DNA from: Pseudomonas paraeruginosa PA7
Lineage (GTDB): Bacteria > Pseudomonadota > Gammaproteobacteria > Pseudomonadales > Pseudomonadaceae
NCBI RefSeq assembly: GCF_000017205.1
Contig: NC_009656.1
Coordinates: 3,724,001-3,788,000 of the forward strand
DNA length: 64,000 nt
Direction of reading: 5' to 3'
Of this stretch, positions 18,921 through 25,841 are shown piece after piece; the first letter of the stretch is position 1, and the number at the start of each line of letters is the position of its first letter. Made by a program: the position numbers and the translations under genes. The notes under the pieces were generated by a model. The model did no database searches, was not told where the DNA came from, and was given only the letters and a program-made list of their open reading frames with translations.

Positions 18921-20396
18921 TTACTCCTTGTCCAACTTGCCGACCAACGACAGGGTGAAGTCCGCCCCCATGTACTTGAAGTGCGGACGCACGTTCAAGC
19001 TGACGCGGTACCAGCCCGGCTCACCCTCGACATCACTGACGATGATCTGCGCGGCACGCAGAGGACGCCGGCCGCGGACCTCGGCGCTGGGGTTTTCCTG
19101 GTCGGCAACGTACTGGCGGATCCACTTGTTCAGTTCCAGTTCCAGGTCGGTGCGTTCCTTCCAAGAGCCCAGTTGCTCGCGTTGCAGCACCTTCAGGTAA
19201 TGGGCCAGGCGGTTGACGATCATCATGTACGGCAGTTGGGTACCGAGCTTGTAGTTCAGCTCCGCAGCCTTGCCTTCGGCACTGATACCGAAGAACTTCG
19301 GCTTCTGCACCGAACTGGCGGAAAAGAACGCTGCGTTATCGCTACCCTTGCGCATGGTCAGGGAAATGAAGCCTTCCTCGGCCAACTCGAATTCGCGGCG
19401 ATCGGACACCAGCACCTCGGTAGGAATCTTGGTCTCGATCTCGCCCATGCTTTCGAAGTGATGCAGCGGCAAGTCCTCCACCGCGCCGCCGCTCTGCGGC
19501 CCGACGATGTTCGGGCACCAACGGTACTTGGCGAAGCTGTCGGTCAGCCTGGTACCAAAGGCATAGGCGGTGTTGCCCCACAGGTAGTGCTCGTGGCTGT
19601 TGGCCACGGTCTCCTTGTAGGCGAACGATTTGACCGGGTTTTCTTCCGGATCGTAAGGCGTGCGCAGCAGGAATCGCGGGACGGTCAGCGCCACATAGCG
19701 AGAATCCTCGGACTGGCGGAAGCTCTGCCACTTGGCGAACTGCGGGCCTTCGAAGTGATCCTTCAGGTCCTTCAGGTCCGGCAGCCCGGTAAAGCTCTCC
19801 AGGCCGAAAAACTTTGGCCCGGCAGCGGCCACGAACGGCGCGTGGGCCATGCAGGCCACGCTGGAGACGTACTGCATCAGCTTGACGTCCGGCGAGCTGG
19901 GCGACAGGTAGTAGTTGGCGATGATCGCGCCGACCGGCTGGCCACCGAACTGTCCATATTCTGCGGTATAGATATGCTTGTACAGGCCGGATTGCATTAC
20001 CTCCGGCGAGTCCTCGAAATCGTCCAGCAAGTCCTCCTTGGATACGCTGAGGATCTCGATCCTGATGTTCTCGCGGAAGTTCGTGCGGTCGACCAGCAAT
20101 TGCAGGCCGCGCCAGGCCGACTCCAGGGCCTGGAAGTCCGGATGATGGAGGATCTCGTCCATCTGACTGCCGAGCTTGGCATCGATCTCGGCGATCATCC
20201 GATCTACCATCGCCTTCTTCACCGGCTCGCCTTCGTTCTGCGGCTTGAGCAGTTCCTCAATGAAGGCCGACACACCACGCCTGGCAATGTCGTAGGCCTC
20301 GTCGTCCGGGCTCAAGCGAGTTTCGGCAATGATGCTGTCGAGAATGTTGTACTCACCGTTCTCGTTCCGGTTTTGCTGTGCAGCATTCGTGCTCAT
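18921..20396 (-). CDS. tssC2: T6SS contractile sheath protein TssC
   Basis: A 491-aa large sheath subunit (HsiC2/VipB) that assembles with TssB around the Hcp tube. Typical stretches are HHPDFQALESAWRGL, TEYGQFGGQPVGAII-like YGQFGGQPVGAIIANYY, and the C-terminal GWYRVSLNVRPHFKYMGADFTLSLV. Good AGGAAG ribosome site. Lies 26 nt downstream of tssB. Confidence 0.97.
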   Translation of the reverse strand: MSTNAAQQNRNENGEYNILDSIIAETRLSPDDEAYDIARRGVSAFIEELLKPQNEGEPVKKAMVDRMIAEIDAKLGSQMDEILHHPDFQALESAWRGLQLLVDRTNFRENIRIEILSVSKEDLLDDFEDSPEVMQSGLYKHIYTAEYGQFGGQPVGAIIANYYLSPSSPDVKLMQYVSSVACMAHAPFVAAAGPKFFGLESFTGLPDLKDLKDHFEGPQFAKWQSFRQSEDSRYVALTVPRFLLRTPYDPEENPVKSFAYKETVANSHEHYLWGNTAYAFGTRLTDSFAKYRWCPNIVGPQSGGAVEDLPLHHFESMGEIETKIPTEVLVSDRREFELAEEGFISLTMRKGSDNAAFFSASSVQKPKFFGISAEGKAAELNYKLGTQLPYMMIVNRLAHYLKVLQREQLGSWKERTDLELELNKWIRQYVADQENPSAEVRGRRPLRAAQIIVSDVEGEPGWYRVSLNVRPHFKYMGADFTLSLVGKLDKE

Positions 20397-20422
20397 GTAT
20401 TTGCTTCCTTGGCTAGGGGCGC

Positions 20423-20929
20423 TCAGGCGTCCTGGGATGGTGTGGTATTCAGTCCCAACTCGCCCAGCACACGGCTACGGGATTCGTCATCTGCCAGCAC
20501 GCCTTCGATGGCCTTGCGGAACGCCGGGGCATTACCCAGCGGCCCCTTGAGGGCGACCAGCGCATCGCGCAGTTCCATCAGTTTCTTCAACTCGGGCACC
20601 TGCTCGACGATGCTGGCGGGATTGAAGTCCTTCATCGAGTTGATCTGCAGGCTAACCGCCAACTCCTCACAGCCCCCCTCCACCTGCAGACGGTTGGCCA
20701 CGCTCAGGGTCAGGCCCAGTTCCTGCTTGGCCAGCACTTCGTCGAAGGTCATCTTGTCAATGCTGATGGGCTTGCGATTCTCCACCTTGCGCTCATCCGC
20801 GCGCTGGGTGTAATCCCCGATCGCCAGCAGCTTCAACGGCAGTTCGATTTCCTCCTGCGCCCCGCCCGTGGCGGGTTTGAAAGTGACGTTGATGCGTTCC
20901 TTTGGGCCTACCGAGCCTTCTTTGGCCAT
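20423..20929 (-). CDS. tssB2: T6SS contractile sheath protein TssB
   Basis: A 168-aa small sheath subunit (HsiB2/VipA). The N-terminus MAKEGSVGPKERINVTFKP is family-typical, followed by ELPLKLLAIGDYT and the FDEVLAKQELGLTLSV region that forms the ClpV-related helix and sheath contacts. The ATG at 20929 has AAGGAG 9 nt upstream; the frame is open further upstream but overlaps the tssA end. It lies 35 nt after tssA. Confidence 0.96.
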   Translation of the reverse strand: MAKEGSVGPKERINVTFKPATGGAQEEIELPLKLLAIGDYTQRADERKVENRKPISIDKMTFDEVLAKQELGLTLSVANRLQVEGGCEELAVSLQINSMKDFNPASIVEQVPELKKLMELRDALVALKGPLGNAPAFRKAIEGVLADDESRSRVLGELGLNTTPSQDA

Positions 20930-20964
20930 GGCTTTTTCTCCTTGAAAAATGAGGGCGCGCGGCC

Positions 20965-22521
20965 CTATTCGAGCACCACCTCGAGATCGAGATGGCACAG
21001 CCTGCGATAAATGTCGTCCTTGCGTTCTCGCACGGCATGGTTCTGCGGCAGCAGCTCGCAGCAACTGTGCAGCAGGTGCAGTACATCCAGCGCAAGCTCG
21101 GGTTCCCAGGCGCTGAGGCCGGACTCGTGCAACTGCTGGTCGAGGCTTTCCAGTTGGGTCTTGGCCAGTTCGTATTTCTTCGCCAGGAAGCACAACCGTG
21201 CCAGGCTCAGTTGCCAGAAGAACCGGGCGCGACCGCCATGTGCACGCGTCATGCCCTGTTTGAGGACCTTTACTGCGGCTTTCAAGCCGTCCTTGCGCAG
21301 GATTGGCTGGGCCTCGTCGAGTGCAATGTCCCACTCGGCCTGTAGCGCCACGTTCTCCGCCATGCGCGGGACGCTGCCACTCTGTAGATGCGGCATGACG
21401 TGGGCACTGATCCAGCTGCGGGTGGCCGGTTCGGCAAACGCCGTGCCATCGTGGAAGCGCAGGTCCACCAAACCCGGCAACCGCTGCAGCAGCAGCGCAA
21501 AATGCATCTCGACTTCCCGCATAGCCTTATCGGCATTGAGCCCCTGCAGACATTCCCAGACCAAACGCTGCCCGTCGAACCAGAACGGCGCCCGGGACAG
21601 GCTCGCTTCCAACTCCACCAGCAGGTCGGCGTACAGGCCTTGGGCGAAACGCTCCTGGTAGCTCTTCAGCCTGTCCGCCGGTACGCCCCTGAGCGCGGTG
21701 ACCTGTTCGCCATTGCGCTCTGGCATGGTCTCGATGGGCAGCCAGAGCATCGTCCGGTTGAGGCGCAGCGCGCGCAGGTCGGTGGCTTTCTGCCGCAGCC
21801 ACCAGGCGCACAGGGAACGAGCGGCTTCCTGCTGGGCGCGCATGGACTTGTGCGCGTCACGCTCGTTGTCGATGGGGGTACCGGGAGCCAGCAACTGGCT
21901 GGCCGCCTGCTTGACCTGGGCCACCATGGCGCCGACCATCCCGGGCTCCGGCTGGACGTCAGTGGTGCGCTGGAGCATGCCCGCCAGGCGCCGGCTGATA
22001 GGCAGGAGCAACGGTGCTTCATCGCCCAACTGCTCGGTCAAGACGGAATCGAGGCTGTCCAGATGCTCGACGAGACGTCGGAATAGGGGGAATTGCTCCT
22101 TGAGCGGAACGCTCTCGCTGAGCGCCTGCTCCAATCGAGGCACCAGCCAGGCGATGGCCGCGGCTCGGGTGCGCGGCTTGGCCGGGTGCATCTCGACCCA
22201 GTGCCTGCAGCACAACCGGTCCAGCAGTCCCAGGCCGGCCAGCAACCCGCTAAAGGACTCGCGCTGGTAGAGAGCCCAGGTCAACCAAGCGGCGACACGC
22301 AGGTCCTTGGACTGGGTGCGCAGAAGCACCTCGCTGTTTTCCAGGATCTTCAACCAGTCGACTTGACCACTTTCGTGGAGCGACAGCGCCTTGCCCAGCT
22401 CGTTCTCCAGGGCTTCGTACTCACTGGAGAAACGCACATCTTCCCCCGCAAAGACATCCTTTGAAATCGGCTGGTCCGCGAGTTCGAGATAATGCAAGGA
22501 GAGCTTGCTTGAATAGGTCAT
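20965..22521 (-). CDS. tssA2: T6SS assembly cap protein TssA
   Basis: A 518-aa ImpA_N-family TssA (HsiA2), first gene of the operon. The N-terminal ImpA domain shows PISKDVFAGEDVRFSSEYEALENELGKAL and VDWLKILENSEVLLRTQSKDLRVAAWLTWAL. The C-terminal part is helical, of the VasJ/long type. TssA primes baseplate and tail polymerisation. AAGGGTTAGG precedes the ATG. Its control region is 22522-23444. Confidence 0.95.
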   Translation of the reverse strand: MTYSSKLSLHYLELADQPISKDVFAGEDVRFSSEYEALENELGKALSLHESGQVDWLKILENSEVLLRTQSKDLRVAAWLTWALYQRESFSGLLAGLGLLDRLCCRHWVEMHPAKPRTRAAAIAWLVPRLEQALSESVPLKEQFPLFRRLVEHLDSLDSVLTEQLGDEAPLLLPISRRLAGMLQRTTDVQPEPGMVGAMVAQVKQAASQLLAPGTPIDNERDAHKSMRAQQEAARSLCAWWLRQKATDLRALRLNRTMLWLPIETMPERNGEQVTALRGVPADRLKSYQERFAQGLYADLLVELEASLSRAPFWFDGQRLVWECLQGLNADKAMREVEMHFALLLQRLPGLVDLRFHDGTAFAEPATRSWISAHVMPHLQSGSVPRMAENVALQAEWDIALDEAQPILRKDGLKAAVKVLKQGMTRAHGGRARFFWQLSLARLCFLAKKYELAKTQLESLDQQLHESGLSAWEPELALDVLHLLHSCCELLPQNHAVRERKDDIYRRLCHLDLEVVLE

Positions 22522-22657
22522 CCTAACCCTTCAATGCACACCATGTGCGTCAGTAAATATCTTGATAGCTCAATTGCTTGGCAGGGAAACCCAAATGAGA
22601 ATCCCAGTAAACTGCCGAGCGCTTTGTCTCCTCATGAAAACAACATAAAAACCGGCT

Positions 22658-22673
22658 TGCAATAGGAGCTCCC
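22658..22673 (-). promoter_or_regulatory. Candidate sigma-54 (RpoN) promoter for tssA
   Basis: On the minus strand this reads GGGAGCTCCTATTGCA. The -24 GG and -12 GC are 10 bp apart as required, and the -12 block TTGCA is a full match to TGGCACG-N4-TTGCA; the -24 block is weaker. The start of transcription would be near 22647, giving a leader of about 125 nt. The operon encodes its own sigma-54 activator, Sfa2. Confidence 0.65.
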
Positions 22674-22766
22674 TTTTTTGGGAATTTTCCTATTCGCTGA
22701 TACGTATCAATGAAGGGTCATCAAATGGCAAGCCTGTTTCTACGGCCTTGCAGTGCGTCGACAGCC

Positions 22767-22795
22767 ATCATAACGACATTGATGGCCTTTTGGAA
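22767..22795 (-). promoter_or_regulatory. Candidate sigma-70 promoter for tssA under quorum-sensing control
   Basis: Minus-strand -35 TTCCAA (22790-22795) and -10 TATGAT (22767-22772) are separated by 17 bp. The poor -35 and near-perfect -10 suit an activator-dependent promoter, and the Las/Rhl box begins 2 bp upstream of the -35. Confidence 0.5.
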
Positions 22796-22797
22796 AA

Positions 22798-22817
22798 CCC
22801 TACCAAAACAGGTAGTT
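22798..22817. promoter_or_regulatory. LasR/RhlR-type (las-rhl) box
   Basis: CCCTACCAAAACAGGTAGTT contains CTACC-N6-GGTAG and the invariant CT-N12-AG spacing of P. aeruginosa quorum-sensing boxes. It is centred about 46 bp upstream of the start predicted from the TATGAT -10. I recall published evidence that Las/Rhl quorum sensing affects H2-T6SS expression. Confidence 0.7.
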
Positions 22818-22910
22818 AAAAAAACAAGAAACAGCCCTCAGCCTTAAGAAGGCCAATATGCCAAAAGACCTCCAATGATTCCGTCCTTGGCTGAGAATAG
22901 AACTCAAGGA

Positions 22911-22928
22911 TGTGCAAAAAGCTGCACA
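22911..22928. promoter_or_regulatory. 18-bp imperfect palindrome, copy 1 (possible enhancer site)
   Basis: TGTGCAAAAAGCTGCACA has TGTGCA and TGCACA arms around six bases. A near-identical copy (17 of 18 bases) lies 82 bp away at 22993. The copies lie roughly 265 and 350 bp upstream of the predicted sigma-54 start of tssA, a suitable range for enhancer-binding-protein sites. Confidence 0.5.
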
Positions 22929-22992
22929 ACCGTAACTTCCAACCTTTCAAAATTAGTCTTCAAGCCCTTGTTAACGCTGCCTAGCACGCAAC

Positions 22993-23010
22993 TGCGCAAA
23001 AAGCTGCACA
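22993..23010. promoter_or_regulatory. 18-bp imperfect palindrome, copy 2 (possible enhancer site)
   Basis: TGCGCAAAAAGCTGCACA differs from copy 1 (22911-22928) only by C for T at the third base. Conservation of the central AAAAAGC as well as the arms in both copies argues for a protein site rather than a chance hairpin. Confidence 0.5.
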
Positions 23011-23221
23011 CAACATTCCAGCCCCACATCATCTCAACTGTTTCTTCTAAAGAAATGCGAAACGAATGACACTTGAGCAACTGATGAAACTGAAACAGAA
23101 ATACAGGGAAATAAGCTCGGGGCATTGCGGGACACAGCCTCCGATGAGGCGTAACCCTGACCCAACGGGAGGCCGTGCAAACCGTCCCCACGACCAGCCC
23201 AGCTTCCATTGGACGCCACGT

Positions 23222-23237
23222 TGGCACGCTAGCAGCC
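23222..23237 (+). promoter_or_regulatory. Outward sigma-54-like element
   Basis: TGGCACGCTAGCAGCC carries a perfect -24 block TGGCACG and GC at exactly the -12 distance, though the bases around that GC (CAGCC rather than TTGCA) are poor. It points away from tssA into non-coding DNA that ends at a terminator near 23375. Confidence 0.35.
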
Positions 23238-23247
23238 GGCTCGCCCA

Positions 23248-23378
23248 GTTCCCCGGCCAGAACAGTGACCGTGCGACATACGGCCACTAGCGATGTGCAA
23301 TGGAGCCAAAACAGGTAGGCGAACCTTCGCCGAATGCCGAATAAAGAAAGACCGGCGGTATCACCCGCCGGCCTTTTC
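23248..23378 (+). ncRNA. Possible short structured RNA between the sigma-54-like element and the terminator
   Basis: If the outward element is used, the transcript would be about 130 nt. It would fold into a GTGxCCGT/ACGGxCAC stem-loop (about 23263-23286), a GGCGAA-CC-TTCGCC hairpin (23318-23331) and the terminal CCGGCGG/CCGCCGG hairpin with a CCTTTT tail. No ribosome site or plausible ORF is seen in it. Prediction only; it could equally be unused spacer. Confidence 0.25.
23345..23378. terminator. Intrinsic terminator downstream of the GST gene
   Basis: Stem CCGGCGG (23352-23358) and CCGCCGG (23365-23371). On the minus strand it is followed by TCTTTCTTTAT, suiting the GST transcript; on the plus strand by CCTTTTCC. 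A second small hairpin (CCGCC-gcgaa-GGCGG) abuts it at 23379-23393. Confidence 0.75.
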
Positions 23379-23444
23379 CGCCGCGAAGGCGGCTTTGAAT
23401 CCATCGTCTGAAAAGTGCCTGCCCGCTTTGGACAGTTCCTTCCC

Positions 23445-24047
23445 TCAGTCCAGCATCCCCACGTACCCAGGCACCTCCCCTACCCGCCTGATCCACGCGC
23501 GGATCGCCGGATAGGCCGTCAGGTCGAAGCCGCCTTCGTCGGCGACATGGGTGTAGGCGTAGAGGGTGATATCGGCAATGGAGAACTGTTCTCCGACCAG
23601 GAACGGCGTGCGCGCGAGCTGTTTTTCCATGACGTCGAGGGCCTTGTAGCCGCCGGTCTTCTTCTCTTCGAATTCGGCGCGGCGGGCCTCCGGGAGGCCG
23701 AGGTAGAGCTTGATGAAGCGCGCCACGGCCACATAGGGCTCATGGCTGTATTGCTCGAAGAATTGCCATTGCAGCACCTGGGTGCGCAGGCGCGGTTCGC
23801 TGGGCAGCAGGGCACTGCCGTCGGCGAGGAAGTTGAGGATCGCGTTGGACTCCCACAGGCAACTGCCGTCCTCCAGCTCCAGCACCGGAATCTTGCCGTT
23901 GGGGTTCTTCGCCAGGAATTCCGGGGTCTGGGTCTCGCCCTTTAGGATGTCCACCGGTAGCCACTGGTAGTCGATGCCGAGCAGCGACATGGCCAGCTTG
24001 ATCTTGTAGCAGTTGCCCGAACGGTAATCACCGTAGACCTTGTACAT
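23445..24047 (-). CDS. Glutathione S-transferase family protein
   Basis: A 200-aa cytosolic GST. The N-terminal thioredoxin-like domain opens MYKVYGDYRSGNCYKIKLAMSLLG, with the cis-Pro motif NPNGKIPVLELEDG and the glutathione-binding LWESNAIL. The all-helical C-terminal domain carries FSIADITLYAYTHVA, the N-cap box. The SGNCYK context suggests a Ser-type beta-like enzyme. ATG at 24047 has AGGAG upstream; the open frame continues upstream out of register with any GST feature. The aminotransferase gene lies 50 nt upstream on the same strand. Confidence 0.9.
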   Translation of the reverse strand: MYKVYGDYRSGNCYKIKLAMSLLGIDYQWLPVDILKGETQTPEFLAKNPNGKIPVLELEDGSCLWESNAILNFLADGSALLPSEPRLRTQVLQWQFFEQYSHEPYVAVARFIKLYLGLPEARRAEFEEKKTGGYKALDVMEKQLARTPFLVGEQFSIADITLYAYTHVADEGGFDLTAYPAIRAWIRRVGEVPGYVGMLD

Positions 24048-24097
24048 CGTGTCGCTCCTGGGGTCGGAGGCCGGCGCGGAAGAGCGCCGGCGAAGGT

Positions 24098-25264
24098 TCA
24101 GGCCGCTGCGGCGGCCTGGGCGTCGCGGACGACCTTGGCCAGGCGCCGCAGGCCTTCGTGCAGGCGCTCCGGAGCGACATGGCTGAAGTTCAGGCGCAGG
24201 CGCCCGAGATTCTGCTCCGGCTCGGCGAAGAAGGGTTCGCCGGGCATGAAGGCGACGTCCGCGGCCAACGCCGGCTTGAGCAGGGTGCGGGTATCCAGCG
24301 GCTGCTTTAGGGTCAGCCAGAAGAACAGCCCGCCCTCCGGGATGTTCCATTCGGCCAGCTCGCCGAAGTGTTCCAGCAGCGCCTCCTGCATGGCATCGCG
24401 GCGGACCCGGTAGAAGCCGCGCAGCTCGGCCAGGTGCTGGCGATAGGCCTCGCTGCCGAACCATTGCAGCGCCTGCCACTGCCCTACCCGGTTGGTATGC
24501 AGGTCGGCCGACTGCTTCAGGCGCAGCAGGTGCGGGAACAGGTCCGGGGTGGCGATCAGGAAACCGACGCGCAGCCCCGGCAGCAGGGTCTTGGACACCG
24601 TGCCGGTGTAGATCCAGCTGGACTTGCGCAGGCGGCTGACCAGCGGGGACGCGCGGCCCTCGTCGAACACCAGCTCGCGATAGGGTTCGTCTTCGATCAG
24701 GGTCACGCCGAATTCGTCCAGCAGCGCCGCCACCGCATCGCGGCGCTCTTCGCTGTAGCGCACGCCGGACGGATTCTGGAAGGTCGGGATCAGGTAGGCG
24801 AAGGCCGGCTTGTGTCGCTCCAGGCGCTGCCGCAGGGCAACCAGGTCGGGGCCCTCGGCACCCAGCGGCACGGTTACGCAATCGGCGCCGAACAACTGGA
24901 AGGCCTGTAGCGCGGCGAGGTAGGTAGGCGCCTCGAGCAACACCTCGGTACCCGGGTCGATGAACAGCTTGCTGGCCAGGTCGAGGGTCTGCTGCGAACC
25001 GCTGACGACCAGAACCTGGCTCGCCTCGCAGGGTACTCCGAGTGCACGCGCCTCGGCGGCGATGGCTTCGCGCAGGGCCGGCTCGCCCTCGCTCATGCCG
25101 TACTGGCCCATGGAGGCCGGCATCTGCTCCCACTGCACCTTCGGCAGCATCGGTTCGGCCGGCAGCCCGCCGGCGAACGACATCACCTCCGGACGCTGTG
25201 CCGCGGCGAGGATTTCGCGGATCAAGGAGCTTTTCAGGCGGGAGATGCGTTCAGAGAAGGCCAT
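24098..25264 (-). CDS. PLP-dependent aminotransferase (class I/II, 2-aminoadipate/MocR-domain type)
   Basis: A 388-aa fold-type I aminotransferase. Visible are FAGGLPAEPMLP at the N-terminus, the GSQQTLDLASKLFIDPG cofactor-binding stretch, FQNPSGVRYS, EDEPYRELVF, and the PLP lysine in YTGTVSKTLLPGLRVGFL. This subgroup (LysN/AroH-like) transaminates amino acids such as 2-aminoadipate or aromatic and branched ones; the substrate here is not fixed by sequence. It diverges from the MarR gene across a short shared promoter with a 17-bp palindrome. Confidence 0.9.
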   Translation of the reverse strand: MAFSERISRLKSSLIREILAAAQRPEVMSFAGGLPAEPMLPKVQWEQMPASMGQYGMSEGEPALREAIAAEARALGVPCEASQVLVVSGSQQTLDLASKLFIDPGTEVLLEAPTYLAALQAFQLFGADCVTVPLGAEGPDLVALRQRLERHKPAFAYLIPTFQNPSGVRYSEERRDAVAALLDEFGVTLIEDEPYRELVFDEGRASPLVSRLRKSSWIYTGTVSKTLLPGLRVGFLIATPDLFPHLLRLKQSADLHTNRVGQWQALQWFGSEAYRQHLAELRGFYRVRRDAMQEALLEHFGELAEWNIPEGGLFFWLTLKQPLDTRTLLKPALAADVAFMPGEPFFAEPEQNLGRLRLNFSHVAPERLHEGLRRLAKVVRDAQAAAAA

Positions 25265-25296
25265 GGGTTCACCGGTAGCGTAGGCATGGGAAAATG

Positions 25297-25313
25297 GGTC
25301 AAACTGTTTGACC
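25297..25313. promoter_or_regulatory. 17-bp perfect palindrome in the divergent aminotransferase/MarR promoter
   Basis: GGTCAAAC-T-GTTTGACC is an 8+8 bp perfect inverted repeat. Its size and position between the two divergent starts (25264 and 25346) fit a MarR-family operator, probably controlling both genes. Confidence 0.75.
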
Positions 25314-25345
25314 GAAACTACGATGCCGCCCCCGGAAGCGTCAAT

Positions 25346-25819
25346 ATGCCTGACCTGAAAAACCACGCCGTCCAGCAGCAGGCCATGATGGAAGCCTTCT
25401 TCTTCGCCTACCAGGCATTCACCGCCAAGCCGGACGAGATGCTCGCCCGCCGCGGCCTGGGGCGCGTGCACCACCGCATCCTGTTCTTCATCGCCCGCCA
25501 CCCGGGGCTCAGCGTGAAGGAATTGCTGGCCCTGCTCGGGGTGACCAAGCAGGCGCTGAACATTCCATTGCGCCAGTTGCTGGAGATGGACCTGATCAGC
25601 AGCGCCGCCGCCGACGAGGACAGGCGCAAGCGCCTGCTCGGCCTCACCGGCGAGGGCGTACGCCTGGAGAAAGCGCTGCGCCGGGAACAGTCGCGGCTGC
25701 TACAGCGCTGCCTGGAGGAAGCCGGTGGCGAAGCGGTTGCCGGCTGGCTGGCGGTCAATCGCACGCTGGCCCGGACGCATGCCGGCGTTCGCGGCGAGAC
25801 GGCGGCGGACGCCGACTAG
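25346..25819 (+). CDS. MarR-family transcriptional regulator
   Basis: A 157-aa winged-helix regulator: RVHHRILFFIARHPGLSVKELLALLGVTKQALNIPLRQL forms the helix-turn-helix and ADEDRRKRLLGLTGEG the wing. The start at 25346 (MPDLKN) has GGAAG upstream and leaves the palindromic operator outside the gene. An ATG at 25286 would put that operator inside the coding sequence and is less likely. Probably autoregulatory and controlling the divergent aminotransferase. Confidence 0.88.
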   Translation: MPDLKNHAVQQQAMMEAFFFAYQAFTAKPDEMLARRGLGRVHHRILFFIARHPGLSVKELLALLGVTKQALNIPLRQLLEMDLISSAAADEDRRKRLLGLTGEGVRLEKALRREQSRLLQRCLEEAGGEAVAGWLAVNRTLARTHAGVRGETAADAD

Positions 25820-25841
25820 CGCCGAGCGACAAGGCCGGTCG

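Larger units (their letters stand above)
22522..23444. other. Gene-free AT-rich control region upstream of the H2-T6SS operon
   Basis: About 920 bp without a convincing gene, and clearly richer in A/T (especially 22540-23110) than the rest of the window. It holds the tssA promoters, a Las/Rhl-type box, two matched palindromes, a TGATACGTATCA palindrome at 22698-22709, a GCCTT-AAG-AAGGC palindrome at 22841-22853, an outward sigma-54-like element and the GST terminator. Open frames across it (for example minus strand 22904-23404) run over the terminator and lack plausible composition. The base composition would suit binding by MvaT/MvaU silencers; that is inference. Confidence 0.8.

Noticed and set aside
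22771..22784. IHF site between the T6SS promoters
   Set aside because: TAACGACATTGATG is off by one in spacing from WATCAANNNNTTR.
22911..22928. Vfr (CRP-like) site
   Set aside because: Arms resemble TGTG/CACA but the spacing is two bases too long for TGTGA-N6-TCACA.
22875..23069. 64-codon plus-strand ORF in the same region
   Set aside because: No ribosome site and it spans both 18-bp palindromes; more likely chance.
22904..23404. 166-codon minus-strand ORF in the T6SS control region
   Set aside because: It runs through the GST terminator, both palindromes and the sigma-54-like element, has no convincing ribosome site, and its residues resemble no protein.
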